64,000 nt of DNA from Oenanthe sinensis. Taxonomy: Eukaryota; Streptophyta; Magnoliopsida; Apiales; Apiaceae. This document shows positions 14,761 to 25,909 of this stretch, one piece after another. The notes below the pieces were generated by a model, which was given only the letters and a program-made list of their open reading frames with translations, made no database searches and was not told where the DNA came from. Location of the stretch: positions 682,001 through 746,000 of the forward strand of contig JAPMAC010000234.1 of assembly GCA_028671895.1 (NCBI GenBank), read 5' to 3'. The translations under genes and the position numbers were made by a program. Position 1 is the stretch's first letter, and each line of letters begins with the position of its first letter.

Positions 14761-15483
14761 GATCATTCTTGACTCGTTTATACTTGGAAACAACTTGAAA
14801 GAACTTCTAGCATCATTCTTGACTCATTTGTACATGAAAACAATTTGTAACAATATAAGGCTTCATTATTAACTTGTTTGAACTTGAAAGCCACTTATAG
14901 CTTCATTCTTGACCCGTTTGTACATGGAAATAACTTGTAAAAACTCGTAGGATTAATCTTCACTCATTTAAACATGAAAACAATTCGTAATAATTTGAGG
15001 CTTCGTTCTTGACTCGTTTGAACTTGAAAACAAATTATAGCTTCATTCTTGACTCGTTTGAACTTGAAAACAACTTATAGGATCATTCCTGACTCGTTTT
15101 TACTTGGAAACAACTTGAAAGAACTTCTAGCATCATTCTTGACTCATTTGTACATGAAAACAATTTGTAACAATAAAAGACTTCATTCTTAACTCGTTTG
15201 AACATGAAAGCCACTTATAGCTTTATTCTTGACTCGTTTGAACTTGAAAACAACTTATAGCTTCATTCTTGACTCGTTTATACATGGAAACAACTTGAAA
15301 GAACTTGTAGCATCATTCTTGACTCATTTGTACATGAAAACAATTTGTAACAATTTAAGGCTTCATTCTTAACTCGATTGAACTTGAAGGCCACTTATAG
15401 CTTCATTCTTGACTCGTTTGAACTTGAAAACAACTTATAGGATCATTCTTGACTCGTTTATACTTGGAAACAGCTTGAAAGAA

Positions 15484-18400
15484 CTTCTAGCATCATTCTT
15501 GACTCATTTGTACATGAAAACAATTTGTAACAATATAAGGCTTCGTTCTTAACTTGTTTGAACTTGAAAGCCACTTATAGCTTCATTCTTGACTCCTTTG
15601 TACATGGAAATAACTTGTAAAAACTCGTAGGATCAATCTTCACTCATTTGAACATGAAAACAATTCGTAATAATTTGAGGCTTCGTTCTTGACTCGTTTG
15701 AACTTGAAAACAAATTATAGCTTCATTCTTGACTCGTTTGAACTTGAAAACAACTTATAGGCTCATTCTTGACTCGTTTATACTTGGAAACAACTTGAAA
15801 GAACTTCTAGCATCATTCTTGACTCATTTGTACATGAAAACAATTTGTAACAATATAAGGCTTCATTCTTAACTGGTTTGAACTTGAAAGCCACTTATAG
15901 CTTTATTCTTGACTCGTTTGAACTTTAAAACAACTTATAGCTTCATTCTTAACTCGTTTATACATGGAAACAACTTGAAAGAACTTCAAGCATCATTCTA
16001 GACTCATTTGTACATGAAAACAATTTGTCACAATATAAGGCTTCATTTTTAACTGGTTTGAACTTGAAAGCCACTTATAGCTTCATTCTTGACCCGTTTG
16101 TACATGAAAATAACTTGTAAAAACTCGTAGGATCAATCTTTACTCATTTGAACATGAAAACAATTCGTAATAATTTGCGGCTTCGTTCTTGACTCGTTTT
16201 AACTTGAAAACAAATTATAGCTTTATTATTGACTCGTTTGAACTTGAAAACAACTTATAGGATCATTCTTGACTCGTTTATACTTGGAAACAGCTTGGAA
16301 GAACTTCTAGCATCATTCTTGACTCATTTGTACATGAAAACAATTTGTAACAATTTAAGGCTTCATTCTTAACTCGTTTGAACTTGAAAGCCACTTATAG
16401 CTTCATTCTTGACCCGTTTGTACATGGAAATAACTTGTAAAAACTCGTAGGATCAATCTTTACTCATTTGAACATGAAAACAATTCGTAATAATATGAGG
16501 CTTCGTTCTTGACTCGTTTTAACTTGAAAACAAATTATAGCTTCATTCTTGACTCGTTTGAACTTGAAAACAACTTATAGGATCATTCTTGACTCGTTTA
16601 TACTTGGAAACAACTTGAAAGAACTTCTAGCATCATTCTTGACTCATTTGTATATGAAAACAATTTGTAACAATATAAGACTTCATTCTTAACTCGTTTG
16701 AACATGAAAGCAACTTATAGCTTTATTCTTGACTCGTTTGAACTTGAAAACAACTTATAGCTTCATTCTTGACTCGTTTATACATGGAAACAACTTGAAA
16801 GAACTTGTAGCATCATTCTTGACTCATTTGTACATGAAAATAATTTGTAACAATTTAAGGCTTCATTCTTAACTCGATTGAACTTGAAAGCCACTTTTAG
16901 CTTCATTCTTGACTCGTTTGAACTTGAAAACAACTTATAGGATCATTCTTGACTCGTTTATACTTGGAAACAGCTTGAAAGAACTTCTAGCATCATTCTT
17001 GACTTATTTGTACATGAAAACAATTTGTAACAATATAAGGCTTCGTTCTTAACTTGTTTGAACTTGAAAGCCACTTATAGCTTCATTCTTGACTCGTTTG
17101 TACATGGAAATAACTTGTAAAAACTCGTAGGATCAATTTTCACTCATTTGAACATGAAAACAATTCGTAATAATTTGAGGCTTCGTTCTTGACTCGTTTG
17201 AACTTGAAAACAAATTATAGCTTCATTCTTGACTCGTTTGAACTTGAAAACAACTTATAGGATCATTCTTGACTCGTTTATACTTGGAAACAACTTGAAA
17301 GAACTTCTAGCATCATTCTTGACTCATTTGTACATGAAAACAATTTGTAACAATATAAGGCTTCATTCTTAACTTGTTTGAACTTGAAAGCCACTTATAG
17401 CTTCGTTCTTGACTCGTTTGTACATGGAAATAACTTGTAAAAACTCGTAGGATCAATCTTTACTCATTTAAACATGAAAATAATTCGTAATAATTTGAGG
17501 CTTCGTTCTTGACTCGTTTTAACTTGAAAACAAATTATAGCTTCATTCTTGACTCGTTTATACATGGAAACAACTTGAAAGAAGTTCTAGCATCATTCTT
17601 GACTCATTTGTACATGAAAACAATTTGTAACAATATAAGGCTTCGTTCTTAACTTGTTTGAACTTGAAAGCCACTTATAGCTTCATTCTTGACTCCTTTG
17701 TACATGGAAATAACTTGTAAAAACTCGTAGGATCAATCTTCACTCATTTGAACATGAAAACAATTCGTAATAATTTGAGGCTTCGTTCTTGACTCGTTTG
17801 AACTTGAAAACAAATTATAGCTTCATTCTTGACTCGTTTGAACTTGAAAACAACTTATAGGCTCATTCTTGACTCGTTTATACTTGGAAACAACTTGAAA
17901 GAACTTCTAGCATCATTCTTGACTCATTTGTACATGAAAACAATTTGTAACAATATAAGGCTTCATTCTTAACTGGTTTGAACTTGAAAGCCACTTATAG
18001 CTTTATTCTTGACTCGTTTGAACTTTAAAACAACTTATAGCTTCATTCTTAACTCGTTTATACATGGAAACAACTTGAAAGAACTTCAAGCATCATTCTA
18101 GAATCATTTGTACATGAAAACAATTTGTCACAATATAAGGCTTCATTTTTAACTGGTTTGAACTTGAAAGCCACTTATAGCTTCATTCTTGACCCGTTTA
18201 TACATGAAAATAACTTGTAAAAACTCGTAGGATCAATCTTTACTCATTTGAACATGAAAACAATTCGTAATAATTTGCGGCTTCGTTCTTGACTCGTTTT
18301 AACTTGAAAACAAATTATAGCTTTATTATTGACTCGTTTGAACTTGAAAACAACTTATAGGATCATTCTTGACTCGTTTATACTTGGAAACAGCTTGAAA

Positions 18401-19650
18401 GAACTTCTAGCATCATTCTTGACTCATTTGTACATGAAAACAATTTGTAACAATTTAAGGCTTCATTCTTAACTCGTTTGAACTTGAAACCCACTTATAG
18501 CTTCATTCTTGACCCGTTTGTACATGGAAATAACTTGTAAAAACTCGTAGGATCAATCTTTACTCATTTGAACATGAAAACAATTCGTAATAATATGAGG
18601 CTTCGTTCTTGACTCGTTTTAACTTGAAAACAAATTATAGCTTCATTCTTGACTCGTTTGAACTTGAAAACAACTTATAGGATCATTCTTGACTTGTTTA
18701 TACTTGGAAACAACTTGAAAGAACTTCTAGCATCATTCTTGACTCATTTGTACATGAAAACAATTTGTAACAATATAAGACTTCATTCTTAACTCGTTTG
18801 AACATGAAAGCAACTTATAGCTTTATTCTTGACTCGTTTGAACTTGAAAACAACTTATAGCTTCATTCTTGACTCGTTTATACATGGAAACAACTTGAAA
18901 GAACTTGTAGCATCATTCTTGACTCATTTGTACATGAAAACAATTTGTAACAATTTAAGGCTTCATTCTTAACTCGATTGAACTTGAAAGCCACTTATAG
19001 CTTCATTCTTGACTCGTTTGAACTTGAAAACAACTTATAGGATCATTCTTGACTCGTTTATACTTGGAAACAGCTTGAAAGAACTTCTAGCATCATTCTT
19101 GACTTATTTGAACATGAAAACAATTTGTAACAATATAAGGCTTCGTTCTTAACTTGTTTGAACTTGAAAGCCACTTATAGATTCATTCTTGACTCGTTTG
19201 TACATGGAAATAACTTGTAAAAACTCGTAGGATCAATCTTCACTCATTTGAACATGAAAACAATTCGTAATAATTTGAGGCTTCGTTCTTGACTCGTTTG
19301 AACTTGAAAACAAATTATAGCTTCATTCTTGACTCGTTTGAACTTGAAAACAACTTATAGGATCATTCTTGACTCGTTTATACTTGGAAACAACTTGAAA
19401 GAACTTCTAGCATCATTCTTGACTCATTTGTACATGAAAACAATTTGTAACAATATAAGGCTTCATTCTTAACTTGTTTGAACTTGAAAGCCACTTATAG
19501 CTTCGTTCTTGACTCGTTTGTACATGGAAATAACTTGTAAAAACTCGTAGGATCAATCTTTACTCATTTAAACATGAAAATAATTCGTAATAATTTGAGG
19601 CTTCGTTCTTGACTCGTTTTAACTTGAAAACAAATTATAGCTTCATTCTT
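15484..19650 (+). repeat. Two tandem copies of a 2100-bp satellite block
   Basis: The copies are about 15484-17583 and 17584-19650. Shared variants at offset 2100 include GACTCCTTTG (15591, 17691), GCTCATTCTT (15761, 17861), AACTTTAAAAC (near 15921, 18021), TGTCACAATATAAGG (near 16026, 18126) and CTTTATTATTG (near 16221, 18321). At the left edge (15421 against 17521) and right edge (17551 against 19651) the sequences part. Confidence 0.82.
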
Positions 19651-21721
19651 GAGTCGTTTGAACTTGAAAACAACTTATAGGATCATTCTTGACTCGTTTA
19701 TACTTGGAAACAACTTGAAAGAACTTCTAGCATCAATTTTGACTCATTTGTACATGAAAACAATTTGTAACAATATAAGACTTCATTCTTAACTCGTTTC
19801 AACATGAAAGCCACTTATAGCTTTATTCTTGACTCGTTTAAACTTGAAAACAACTTATAGCTTCATTCATGACTCGTTTATAAATGGAAACAACTTGAAA
19901 GAACTTGTAGCATCAGTCTTGACTCATTTGTACATGAAAACAATTTGTACCAATTTAAGGCTTCATTCTTAACTCGATTGAACTTGAAAGCCACTTACAG
20001 CTTCATTCTTGACTCGTTTGAACTTGAAAACAACTTATAGCTTCATTCTTGAGTCGTTTATACATGGAAACAACTTGAAAGAAGTTCTAGCATCATTCTT
20101 GACTCATTTGTACATGAAAACAATTTGTAACAATATAAGGCTTCATTCTTAACTTGTTTGAACTTGAAAGCCACTTATAGCTTCATTCTTGACTCGTTTG
20201 TACATGGAAATAACTTGTAAAAACTCGTAGGATCAATCTTCACTCATTTGAACATGAAAACAATTCGTAATAATTTGAGGCTTCGTTCTTGACTCGTTTG
20301 AACTTGAAAACAAATTATAGCTTCATTCTTGACTCGTTTGAACTTGAAAACAACTTATAGGATCATTCTTGACTCGTTTATACTTGGAAACAACTTGAAA
20401 GAACTTCTAGCATCATTCTTGACTCATTTGTACATGAAAACAATTTGTAACAATATAAGACTTCATTCCTAACTCGTTTGAACATGAAAGCCACTTATAG
20501 CTTTATTCTTGACTCGTTTGAACTTGAAAACAACTTATAGTTTCATTCTTGACTCGTTTATACATGGAAACAACTTGAAAGAACTTGTAGCATCATTCTT
20601 GACTCATTTGTACATGAAAACAATTTGTAACAATTTAAGGCTTCATTCTTAACTCGATTGAACTTGAAAGCCACTTATAGCTTCATTCTTGACTCGTTTG
20701 TACATGTAAATAACTTGTAAAAACTCGTAGGATCAATCTTCACTCATTTGAACATGAAAACAATTCGTAATAATTTGAGGCTTCGTTCTTGACTCGTTTG
20801 AACTTGAAAACAAATTATAGCTTCATTCTTGACTCGTTTGAACTTGAAAACAACTTATAGGATCATTCTTGACTCGTTTATACTTGGAAACAACTTGAAA
20901 GAACTTCTAGCATCATTCTTGACTCATTTGTACATGAAAACAATTTGTAACAATATAAGGCTTCATTCTTGACTCGTTTGTACATGGAAATAACTTGTAA
21001 AAACTCGTAGGATCAATCTTTACTCATTTAAACATGAAAACAATTCGTAATAATTTGAGGCTTCGTTCTTGACTCGTTTTAACTTGAAAACAATTTATAG
21101 CTTCATTCTTGACTCGTTTGAACTTGAAAACAACTTATAGGATCATTCTTGACTCGTTTATACTTGGAAACAACATGAAAGAACTTCTAGCATCAATTTT
21201 GACTCATTTGTACAAGAAAACAATTTGTAACAATATAAGACTTCATTCTTAACTCGTTTGAACATGAAAGCCACTTATAGCTTTATTCTTGACTCGTTTG
21301 AACTTGAAAACAACTTATAGCTTCATTCATGACTCGTTTATAAATGGAAACAACTTGAAAGAACTTGTAGCATCAGTCTTGACTCATTTGTACATGAAAA
21401 CAATTTGTAACAATTTAAGGCTTCATTCTTAACTCGATTGAACTTGAAAACCACTTACAGCTTCATTCTTGACTCGTTTGAATTTGAAAACAACTTATAG
21501 CTTCATTCTTGACTCATTTATACATGGAAACAACTTGAAAGAAGTTCTAGCATCATTCTTGACTCATTTGTACATGAAAACAATTTGTAAAAATATAAGA
21601 CTTCATTCTTAACTCGTTTGAACATGAAAGCCACTTATAGCTTTATTCTTGACTCGTTTGAACTTGAAAACAACTTATAGCTTCATTCTTGACTCGTTTA
21701 TACATGGAAACAACTTGAAGG

Positions 21722-21726
21722 AACTT
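21722..21726. repeat. Target-site duplication (left), AACTT
   Basis: AACTT directly precedes the TG of the 5' LTR and is repeated directly after the CA of the 3' LTR (36190-36194). Five bases is the usual staggered-cut size for Ty1/copia integrase. Removing the element and one AACTT restores a normal B monomer. Confidence 0.97.
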
Positions 21727-22386
21727 TGTAAAGCAAAATGTAACGTAAAGTAACTTGTAACCGAGGAACTAACTCAACACTACAAGTCGGTAACTTATAT
21801 TAAAGTGAAGCACGGAATCGACTGCAAATCGTTTATAAGTTGAATACGAAAAACCAAAATATTAGAGGAAGCTTTGAAGACATTGAAGATCACTGAAAGA
21901 AGTTCATTAACATGTTCAAGCCTCAGTGAAGAATAAAGTTAAAGTGTTTCAAAGGTTCTGAAGATGAAGAAGGTTTTACTACAGAGAAAGCAGAAGATTC
22001 CAGTGAAATTTAAGAAGCACTTCTTAACATGATGGAACAGGTCAATTGCATAGCAAAGAAGATGTGAAGATCAAGTTTTTGCTAGTCGGTTGTGAACCAG
22101 ACCAGTTGCACTAATCGACAGCACAAAAGAGGTTGAGAACTACATCACTGATTCAGAAGAATTGACCAGATACTGAGATGAGTAACCTAAGTGGTATGTG
22201 ATTAAGCCCAGAATAAATCAAGTTCGAATTAACAGGGAAATATTTATTTGACTTGGTTGCAGTGGAAGAAATTATGTTAAAGGGCTTAACACATTCGAAA
22301 TATGGCTAAGTGAACAAGACTACAGAAGCTGTATCCAGAAGTCATTGGTCAAGCTATTTCGTCTTATTCCTGTTTTGTCTTATTCA

Positions 22387-22722
22387 CCAATGGTTAATAA
22401 CCATCGGGTGAGTTAAATGAATAAGCAAACAAATGGTGAATATGCACAGCAACTTCCCGATAGTTATTAACTATCGGGTAAAGGAAAAACTAGAAGGAAC
22501 TTTCTATGATTTACTAACTATCGGATAAAACAAATAAAAAGAAAATCTATTTATTCCGATAGTTAATAAATCAAGTAATATTTCCGATAGTTAACATATC
22601 TCCGATAGTTACTCAGTTTGAAGTAATTAATTTTATTTCATAAATTGTTTTAAGTGTCCGATAGTTGTTTCACAGACTCATCGATACTTAAACAATTACT
22701 CAGAAATTGTTCCCGATACTTA
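22387..22722. promoter_or_regulatory. Cluster of CCGATAGTTA motifs and palindromes in the 5' LTR
   Basis: CCGATAGTTA or its reverse complement occurs repeatedly: within a near-perfect palindrome at 22456-22478 (11-bp arms around one base), at 22515-22524 (inverse), 22556-22565, 22584-22593 and 22602-22611. Close variants lie at 22658-22667 and 22713-22722, and a related inverted pair (CCAATGGTTA/TAACCATCGG) at 22387-22408. The cluster lies 0.3-0.65 kb upstream of the TATA box, as expected for enhancer elements. Repeated palindromic motifs in LTRs have been described for Sireviruses (recalled, not checked). Confidence 0.75.
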
Positions 22723-23038
22723 AGAGTAAACAGAAGTGAAGCTGCAACTTACTTTACTTGGCACAGAATGGGCCACGTATCGAGAGTTGAAAAAGTCTAC
22801 ACAAAAGCAGCAAAGCATTGTCTTTGAAGATATTCATTCAGTTAACAGACGAAGATACACAGAGCAATTTAAGAGAGAAACACAGAGAGCATTCAAGAGA
22901 AGTAAACACAGAAGCCATTAATTTTGTACTCAGCTGTTGTTACTTTGATTGTTCTTATTAAAGCTTGTTATCTAACTGATGTACTAGTGAATCATTGTAA
23001 CTAATCGAAAGATTAGATTTGTGGAGCACCTCAGGGTT

Positions 23039-23046
23039 TATATAAA
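23039..23046 (+). promoter_or_regulatory. TATA box of the 5' LTR promoter
   Basis: TATATAAA follows a GGAGCACCTCAGGG stretch and lies 160 bp before the LTR end. It is the only canonical TATA box between the motif cluster and the primer site, so the genomic transcript probably starts around 23070. The identical box in the 3' LTR is at 36023-36030. Confidence 0.7.
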
Positions 23047-23163
23047 TCAAAAGATATATTCCCCGAACTGTTGTGATTGCTTACCTTGTGTTTGATTTAA
23101 TATCTGTTCGAACTGTTTAAAGTCCATCAAGAACCATTCCGCGAATATTTTATAAATTGGACA

Positions 23164-23193
23164 ATATCGTATTCAACCCCCCTTCTACGATAT
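23164..23193 (+). other. Hairpin with C-rich loop near the LTR 3' end
   Basis: ATATCGTA at 23164-23171 and TACGATAT at 23186-23193 form a perfect 8-bp stem around a 14-nt loop, TTCAACCCCCCTTC. It lies 12 nt from the LTR end and downstream of the probable start site, so it would be in the RNA. A C-run at this place is common in Sirevirus LTRs (recalled). The stem makes a role in RNA structure plausible, but this is inference. Confidence 0.65.
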
Positions 23194-23207
23194 TTGGGAC
23201 TAACAAT

Positions 23208-23219
23208 TGGTATCAAAGC
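23208..23219 (+). other. Primer binding site (initiator Met tRNA type)
   Basis: TGGTATCAAAGC begins 2 nt after the 5' LTR. The usual plant iMet primer site is TGGTATCAGAGC, so 11 of 12 positions match, with A for G at the ninth. It primes minus-strand DNA synthesis. Confidence 0.88.
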
Positions 23220-23362
23220 TTACTGATTGAGTTTACAAATCAGGATCTATTGTTCGGACTTCAGTATTAAGCTTCTGGAATTTGTAGCGAATTTTTTTAA
23301 TTTTCAAAATATTTCACTCAGAAATTTTTTGAACTTTAAATAATTTTGAAAAGTTCAATATC
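23220..23362 (+). other. Untranslated leader before gag
   Basis: This AT-rich leader of about 140 nt has long T runs and lies between the primer site and the gag ATG at 23363. No upstream ORF of note is seen. It would hold packaging signals, but none can be identified from sequence alone. Confidence 0.5.
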
Positions 23363-25909
23363 ATGAGTTCTCAGAAAGTAGGAAGTATTAAGGTTCCTCA
23401 GTTTAATAGAGTGAATTATAATCTCTGGAAAAAGAAGATGACCCTGTTTATTAAGGCTGCAAATCCGTTGTACATAGGCATCTTAGAGAACGGACCGTTT
23501 GTACCAATGAAGATGATTCCTGAATCTACAGTGGACGGAGTAAGAGTTCCTCAAAGGTCTACTCCAAAGGATCCTACAGAGTTCACTGATACAGAGAAAG
23601 AAATTGTTGCATTGGACACAGGCCTTCAGTTGATTATTGTTGACTCAATGGATGAAGACATGTGCCATCAAATTCTAAATTGTATATCTGGAAAGCACAT
23701 GTGGGAAACCATTGAACTGATTATGGAAGGAACAGAAGAAGTAAAAGAGAACCGGTTGGATATACTGACATCAAGATATGAAGCGTTCAAATCTACTCCT
23801 GGAGAAACAATCACTCAAGTCTTTGAGCGATATAATAAATTATTAAATGAGTTGAGTATCCAGGGGAAGAACTATCCGTTAAGGGAAACGAACAGAAAGT
23901 TTATGTTGACTCTTCCACATCATCTTGAGCATAAAGTTTCTTTAATTAGAGAAAGGGACAACTTCAATGTCATGCCCCTTGAAAAGCTATATGGAAAATT
24001 GAAGACTTATGAAATGGAACAAGAACAGAGGTTGATTATCTATGGTTCCGGCTCAGTGGACAGTAAGAGTGCAGCATTACTGAAGACCACAGCTCTTGTG
24101 GTAGATGAAGTGAAAACTTCTGAAGCAAAGGTTGTTGAAACCAAGATTGGTGGAGAATTGATCATTGAAGCTGAAATGGCTACAGAATCACAAGCTGAAG
24201 AGGAAGATGATTTCTATACATTGGAAGAGCTTGATGAGTTGGAAGACAAATCCATGGCGTACTTGGCAGGGCGTTTCAAGCATATAAGATTCAGAAGGAA
24301 TCCCAAGTACAAGAAAAGTTTTGGTAGCAGATTTCAGAAGTCAGGATCATTTTCGGGATCCAACTCAAGAGGTGGTTACAAGTCAAACATGGTAGACCGT
24401 AGTAAGTTCCGGTGCTACAATTGCAATGAACTAGGGCATTTCGCCACTGAATGCAAGAAACCGAAACAAGCAAAAGACAAGAAGGTTTATGAAAAGAATA
24501 GTTCATACGAGAAGAAAAGCTATGATGAGTTGAAAAGGGAGAATGAGAAGTTGAAACAGAGATTGGATGCTTTGGTTGCAAAACAACAAGGCAAGGCTTA
24601 CATTGCTGAAGGTAGAAGCTGGGATGACACAGATTCTGAAGAAGAAGAATATGGAAATCTTGCATTAATGGCAGACACTTCAGAAGAATCTCCATCATCG
24701 TCACAGGTACCTATTCTCACCACTGTAGATATGTCTCTATCTGAATATAAAAATACTGTTAATGACTTGAGTATAGAGATGTTTAACATTCATACAAGCA
24801 TGCTAGCTTCTGAAGCAGAAAATGCTAGACTAGTTGCGAAGATTAAAAAGCTAGAATCTGGAAAGGAACAACTAGAGCTTGTAGGAATCACAGTTAATAA
24901 CCTTAAGGAAAGAAATGAATATTTAGAGAATAAGGTTAACTGTAATGCAGAGGTTGAGACAGCACTTATGGCTAAGATTTCTGAGCTAGAGTTAAAATTG
25001 GAAGCTTTTAAGAACTCAGCTAATATTGCTAAAGACATAATGGATAAGCAGAGCTTAGATAATAAGACATGTATAGGCTTTGACTACGATGAACATAAAA
25101 GGAAAAACAAGAAGGATAAAAGGAATATAATTTTCAATGCTTCTAGTACTGTTTTATTAGAAAATGAAAATGTTCCTTTTGTCATTAAGAAGAGTAGTAA
25201 TCCTGTCTTTAAGCTCCCACTCTCAGAACCCTTAGACGAAGATACTATCGTATGGAAACAAGAAATGCTTGTTGAGGATGAATTGAAAAGAAAAGAAATT
25301 GAGGAAAGTAATGTAGAAGTAGTTACACCTAAAGAACCAGTTAAAATTGAATCTGTTAAAACTGAATTAGGTGGTAACAAGAACAAGTCAAAAAGTAATA
25401 GGAATGGGAAAGTAGGTGTTAAAATTGCTAATTCTGCTACACCTGCACCCACTGCACCTAGGAAATTGTGTACTAATTGCAATTCTGCTGGACACCTTAG
25501 TCATGCATGTAATAAGGTTAAAGTAGAATCTGATATTCCTATTGTGCAGAACATGTTTAACATAAATAGTTCTCATTTGCCTTGTGGTATTACTGGATGT
25601 ATGCCTTGTGCTTTTAATATTATGCATGCTTATTTTAATTTGATGAATGCATCTACTTCTAGTAATTGCATTGGAATACAAAGAAGCATGAATAAGAAAA
25701 AGGTAAGGGCAAAGACTGCTAGTCCTCCTAAGGTTAGGAAGGAGACTCAATCTCCTAAGCCAAAAGACAAATCTGTCAAGGCAAAGGAACAAGATTCGAG
25801 TTCAGTCAAAATAGAACTTAAAGATGTTAAAACTGAACCTGTTACACCATCTGCAAGAACTTCTAAATTTCTTGGACCCAAACAAGTTTGGGTGCCAAAG
25901 AAACCTTAA
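23363..25909 (+). CDS. gag: Gag capsid/nucleocapsid polyprotein (848 aa)
   Basis: Gag forms the cytoplasmic virus-like particle and packages the element RNA. The N-terminus (about 9-225) has the plant copia Gag pattern: VPQFNRVNYNLWKKKM, then the helical capsid-like region (UBN2/DUF4219 type). Two CCHC zinc knuckles are visible: C351-C354-H359-C364 and a second, unusually distant one at C703-C706-H711-C716. Between them lie an acidic stretch (426-429 EEEE) and likely coiled coils (about 383-408 and 480-560). The C-terminus is Lys-rich and ends GPKQVWVPKK, a segment that in related elements sits just before the protease. The start is the first ATG after the leader. The length exceeds that of simple copia Gags but suits Sireviruses. 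Pol lies in the -1 frame and overlaps the end. No internal stop or frameshift is present. Confidence 0.95.
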   Translation: MSSQKVGSIKVPQFNRVNYNLWKKKMTLFIKAANPLYIGILENGPFVPMKMIPESTVDGVRVPQRSTPKDPTEFTDTEKEIVALDTGLQLIIVDSMDEDMCHQILNCISGKHMWETIELIMEGTEEVKENRLDILTSRYEAFKSTPGETITQVFERYNKLLNELSIQGKNYPLRETNRKFMLTLPHHLEHKVSLIRERDNFNVMPLEKLYGKLKTYEMEQEQRLIIYGSGSVDSKSAALLKTTALVVDEVKTSEAKVVETKIGGELIIEAEMATESQAEEEDDFYTLEELDELEDKSMAYLAGRFKHIRFRRNPKYKKSFGSRFQKSGSFSGSNSRGGYKSNMVDRSKFRCYNCNELGHFATECKKPKQAKDKKVYEKNSSYEKKSYDELKRENEKLKQRLDALVAKQQGKAYIAEGRSWDDTDSEEEEYGNLALMADTSEESPSSSQVPILTTVDMSLSEYKNTVNDLSIEMFNIHTSMLASEAENARLVAKIKKLESGKEQLELVGITVNNLKERNEYLENKVNCNAEVETALMAKISELELKLEAFKNSANIAKDIMDKQSLDNKTCIGFDYDEHKRKNKKDKRNIIFNASSTVLLENENVPFVIKKSSNPVFKLPLSEPLDEDTIVWKQEMLVEDELKRKEIEESNVEVVTPKEPVKIESVKTELGGNKNKSKSNRNGKVGVKIANSATPAPTAPRKLCTNCNSAGHLSHACNKVKVESDIPIVQNMFNINSSHLPCGITGCMPCAFNIMHAYFNLMNASTSSNCIGIQRSMNKKKVRAKTASPPKVRKETQSPKPKDKSVKAKEQDSSSVKIELKDVKTEPVTPSARTSKFLGPKQVWVPKKP

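Larger units (their letters stand above)
1..21721 (+). repeat. Satellite DNA array, left arm (40/50-bp monomers, 180-bp higher-order unit)
   Basis: The whole stretch is head-to-tail copies of related monomers beginning G(C/G)TTCATTCTTGACTCG or similar. Four types recur in fixed order: A (40 bp, ending ACAACTTATA), B (50 bp, ending AGAACTTSTA), C (50 bp, containing TGACTCATTTGTACATG) and D (40 bp, with TTAACTCG or TTAACTTG and ending AGCCACTTATA). Together they make 180 bp. A second block of E (50), F (50) and G (40), 140 bp in total, is often inserted after D. Orientation never changes. The register moves by one base only once, by a deletion near 656. No gene, RNA gene or foreign insertion is visible. 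The length and homogeneity fit a centromeric or other heterochromatic satellite; the chromosomal location is inference. Confidence 0.97.
21727..23205 (+). repeat. 5' LTR (1479 bp)
   Basis: It starts TGTAAAGC and ends GGACTAACA. It is identical in length to the 3' LTR and differs at one position by eye (21755). It would carry the promoter of the genomic RNA. Positions 21727-22380 show no recognisable motif; 22387-22722 holds a cluster of CCGATAGTTA motifs; a TATA box lies at 23039-23046; a hairpin with a C-rich loop lies at 23164-23193. If transcription starts ~30 bp after the TATA box, U3 is about 1.34 kb and R plus U5 about 135 bp. A 61-codon frame at 22736-22921 opens with GTG and is not considered a gene. 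Confidence 0.96.

Noticed and set aside
1..21721. CRISPR-like regular repeats
   Set aside because: There are no unique spacers; the whole period is repetitive and monomers are contiguous, in a plant context.
22736..22921. 61-codon frame in each LTR (also 35720-35905)
   Set aside because: It begins with GTG, not ATG, contains no internal Met, and lies in LTR DNA upstream of the TATA box. Its identity in both copies only reflects LTR identity.
24291..25792. Several antisense frames of 60-137 codons over gag
   Set aside because: They lie opposite an intact gag, have no recognisable domain and are expected by chance in this base composition.
25877..25883. CCCAAAC as a -1 frameshift heptamer
   Set aside because: In the gag frame it reads CCC AAA C, which is not the X_XXY_YYZ phasing needed.
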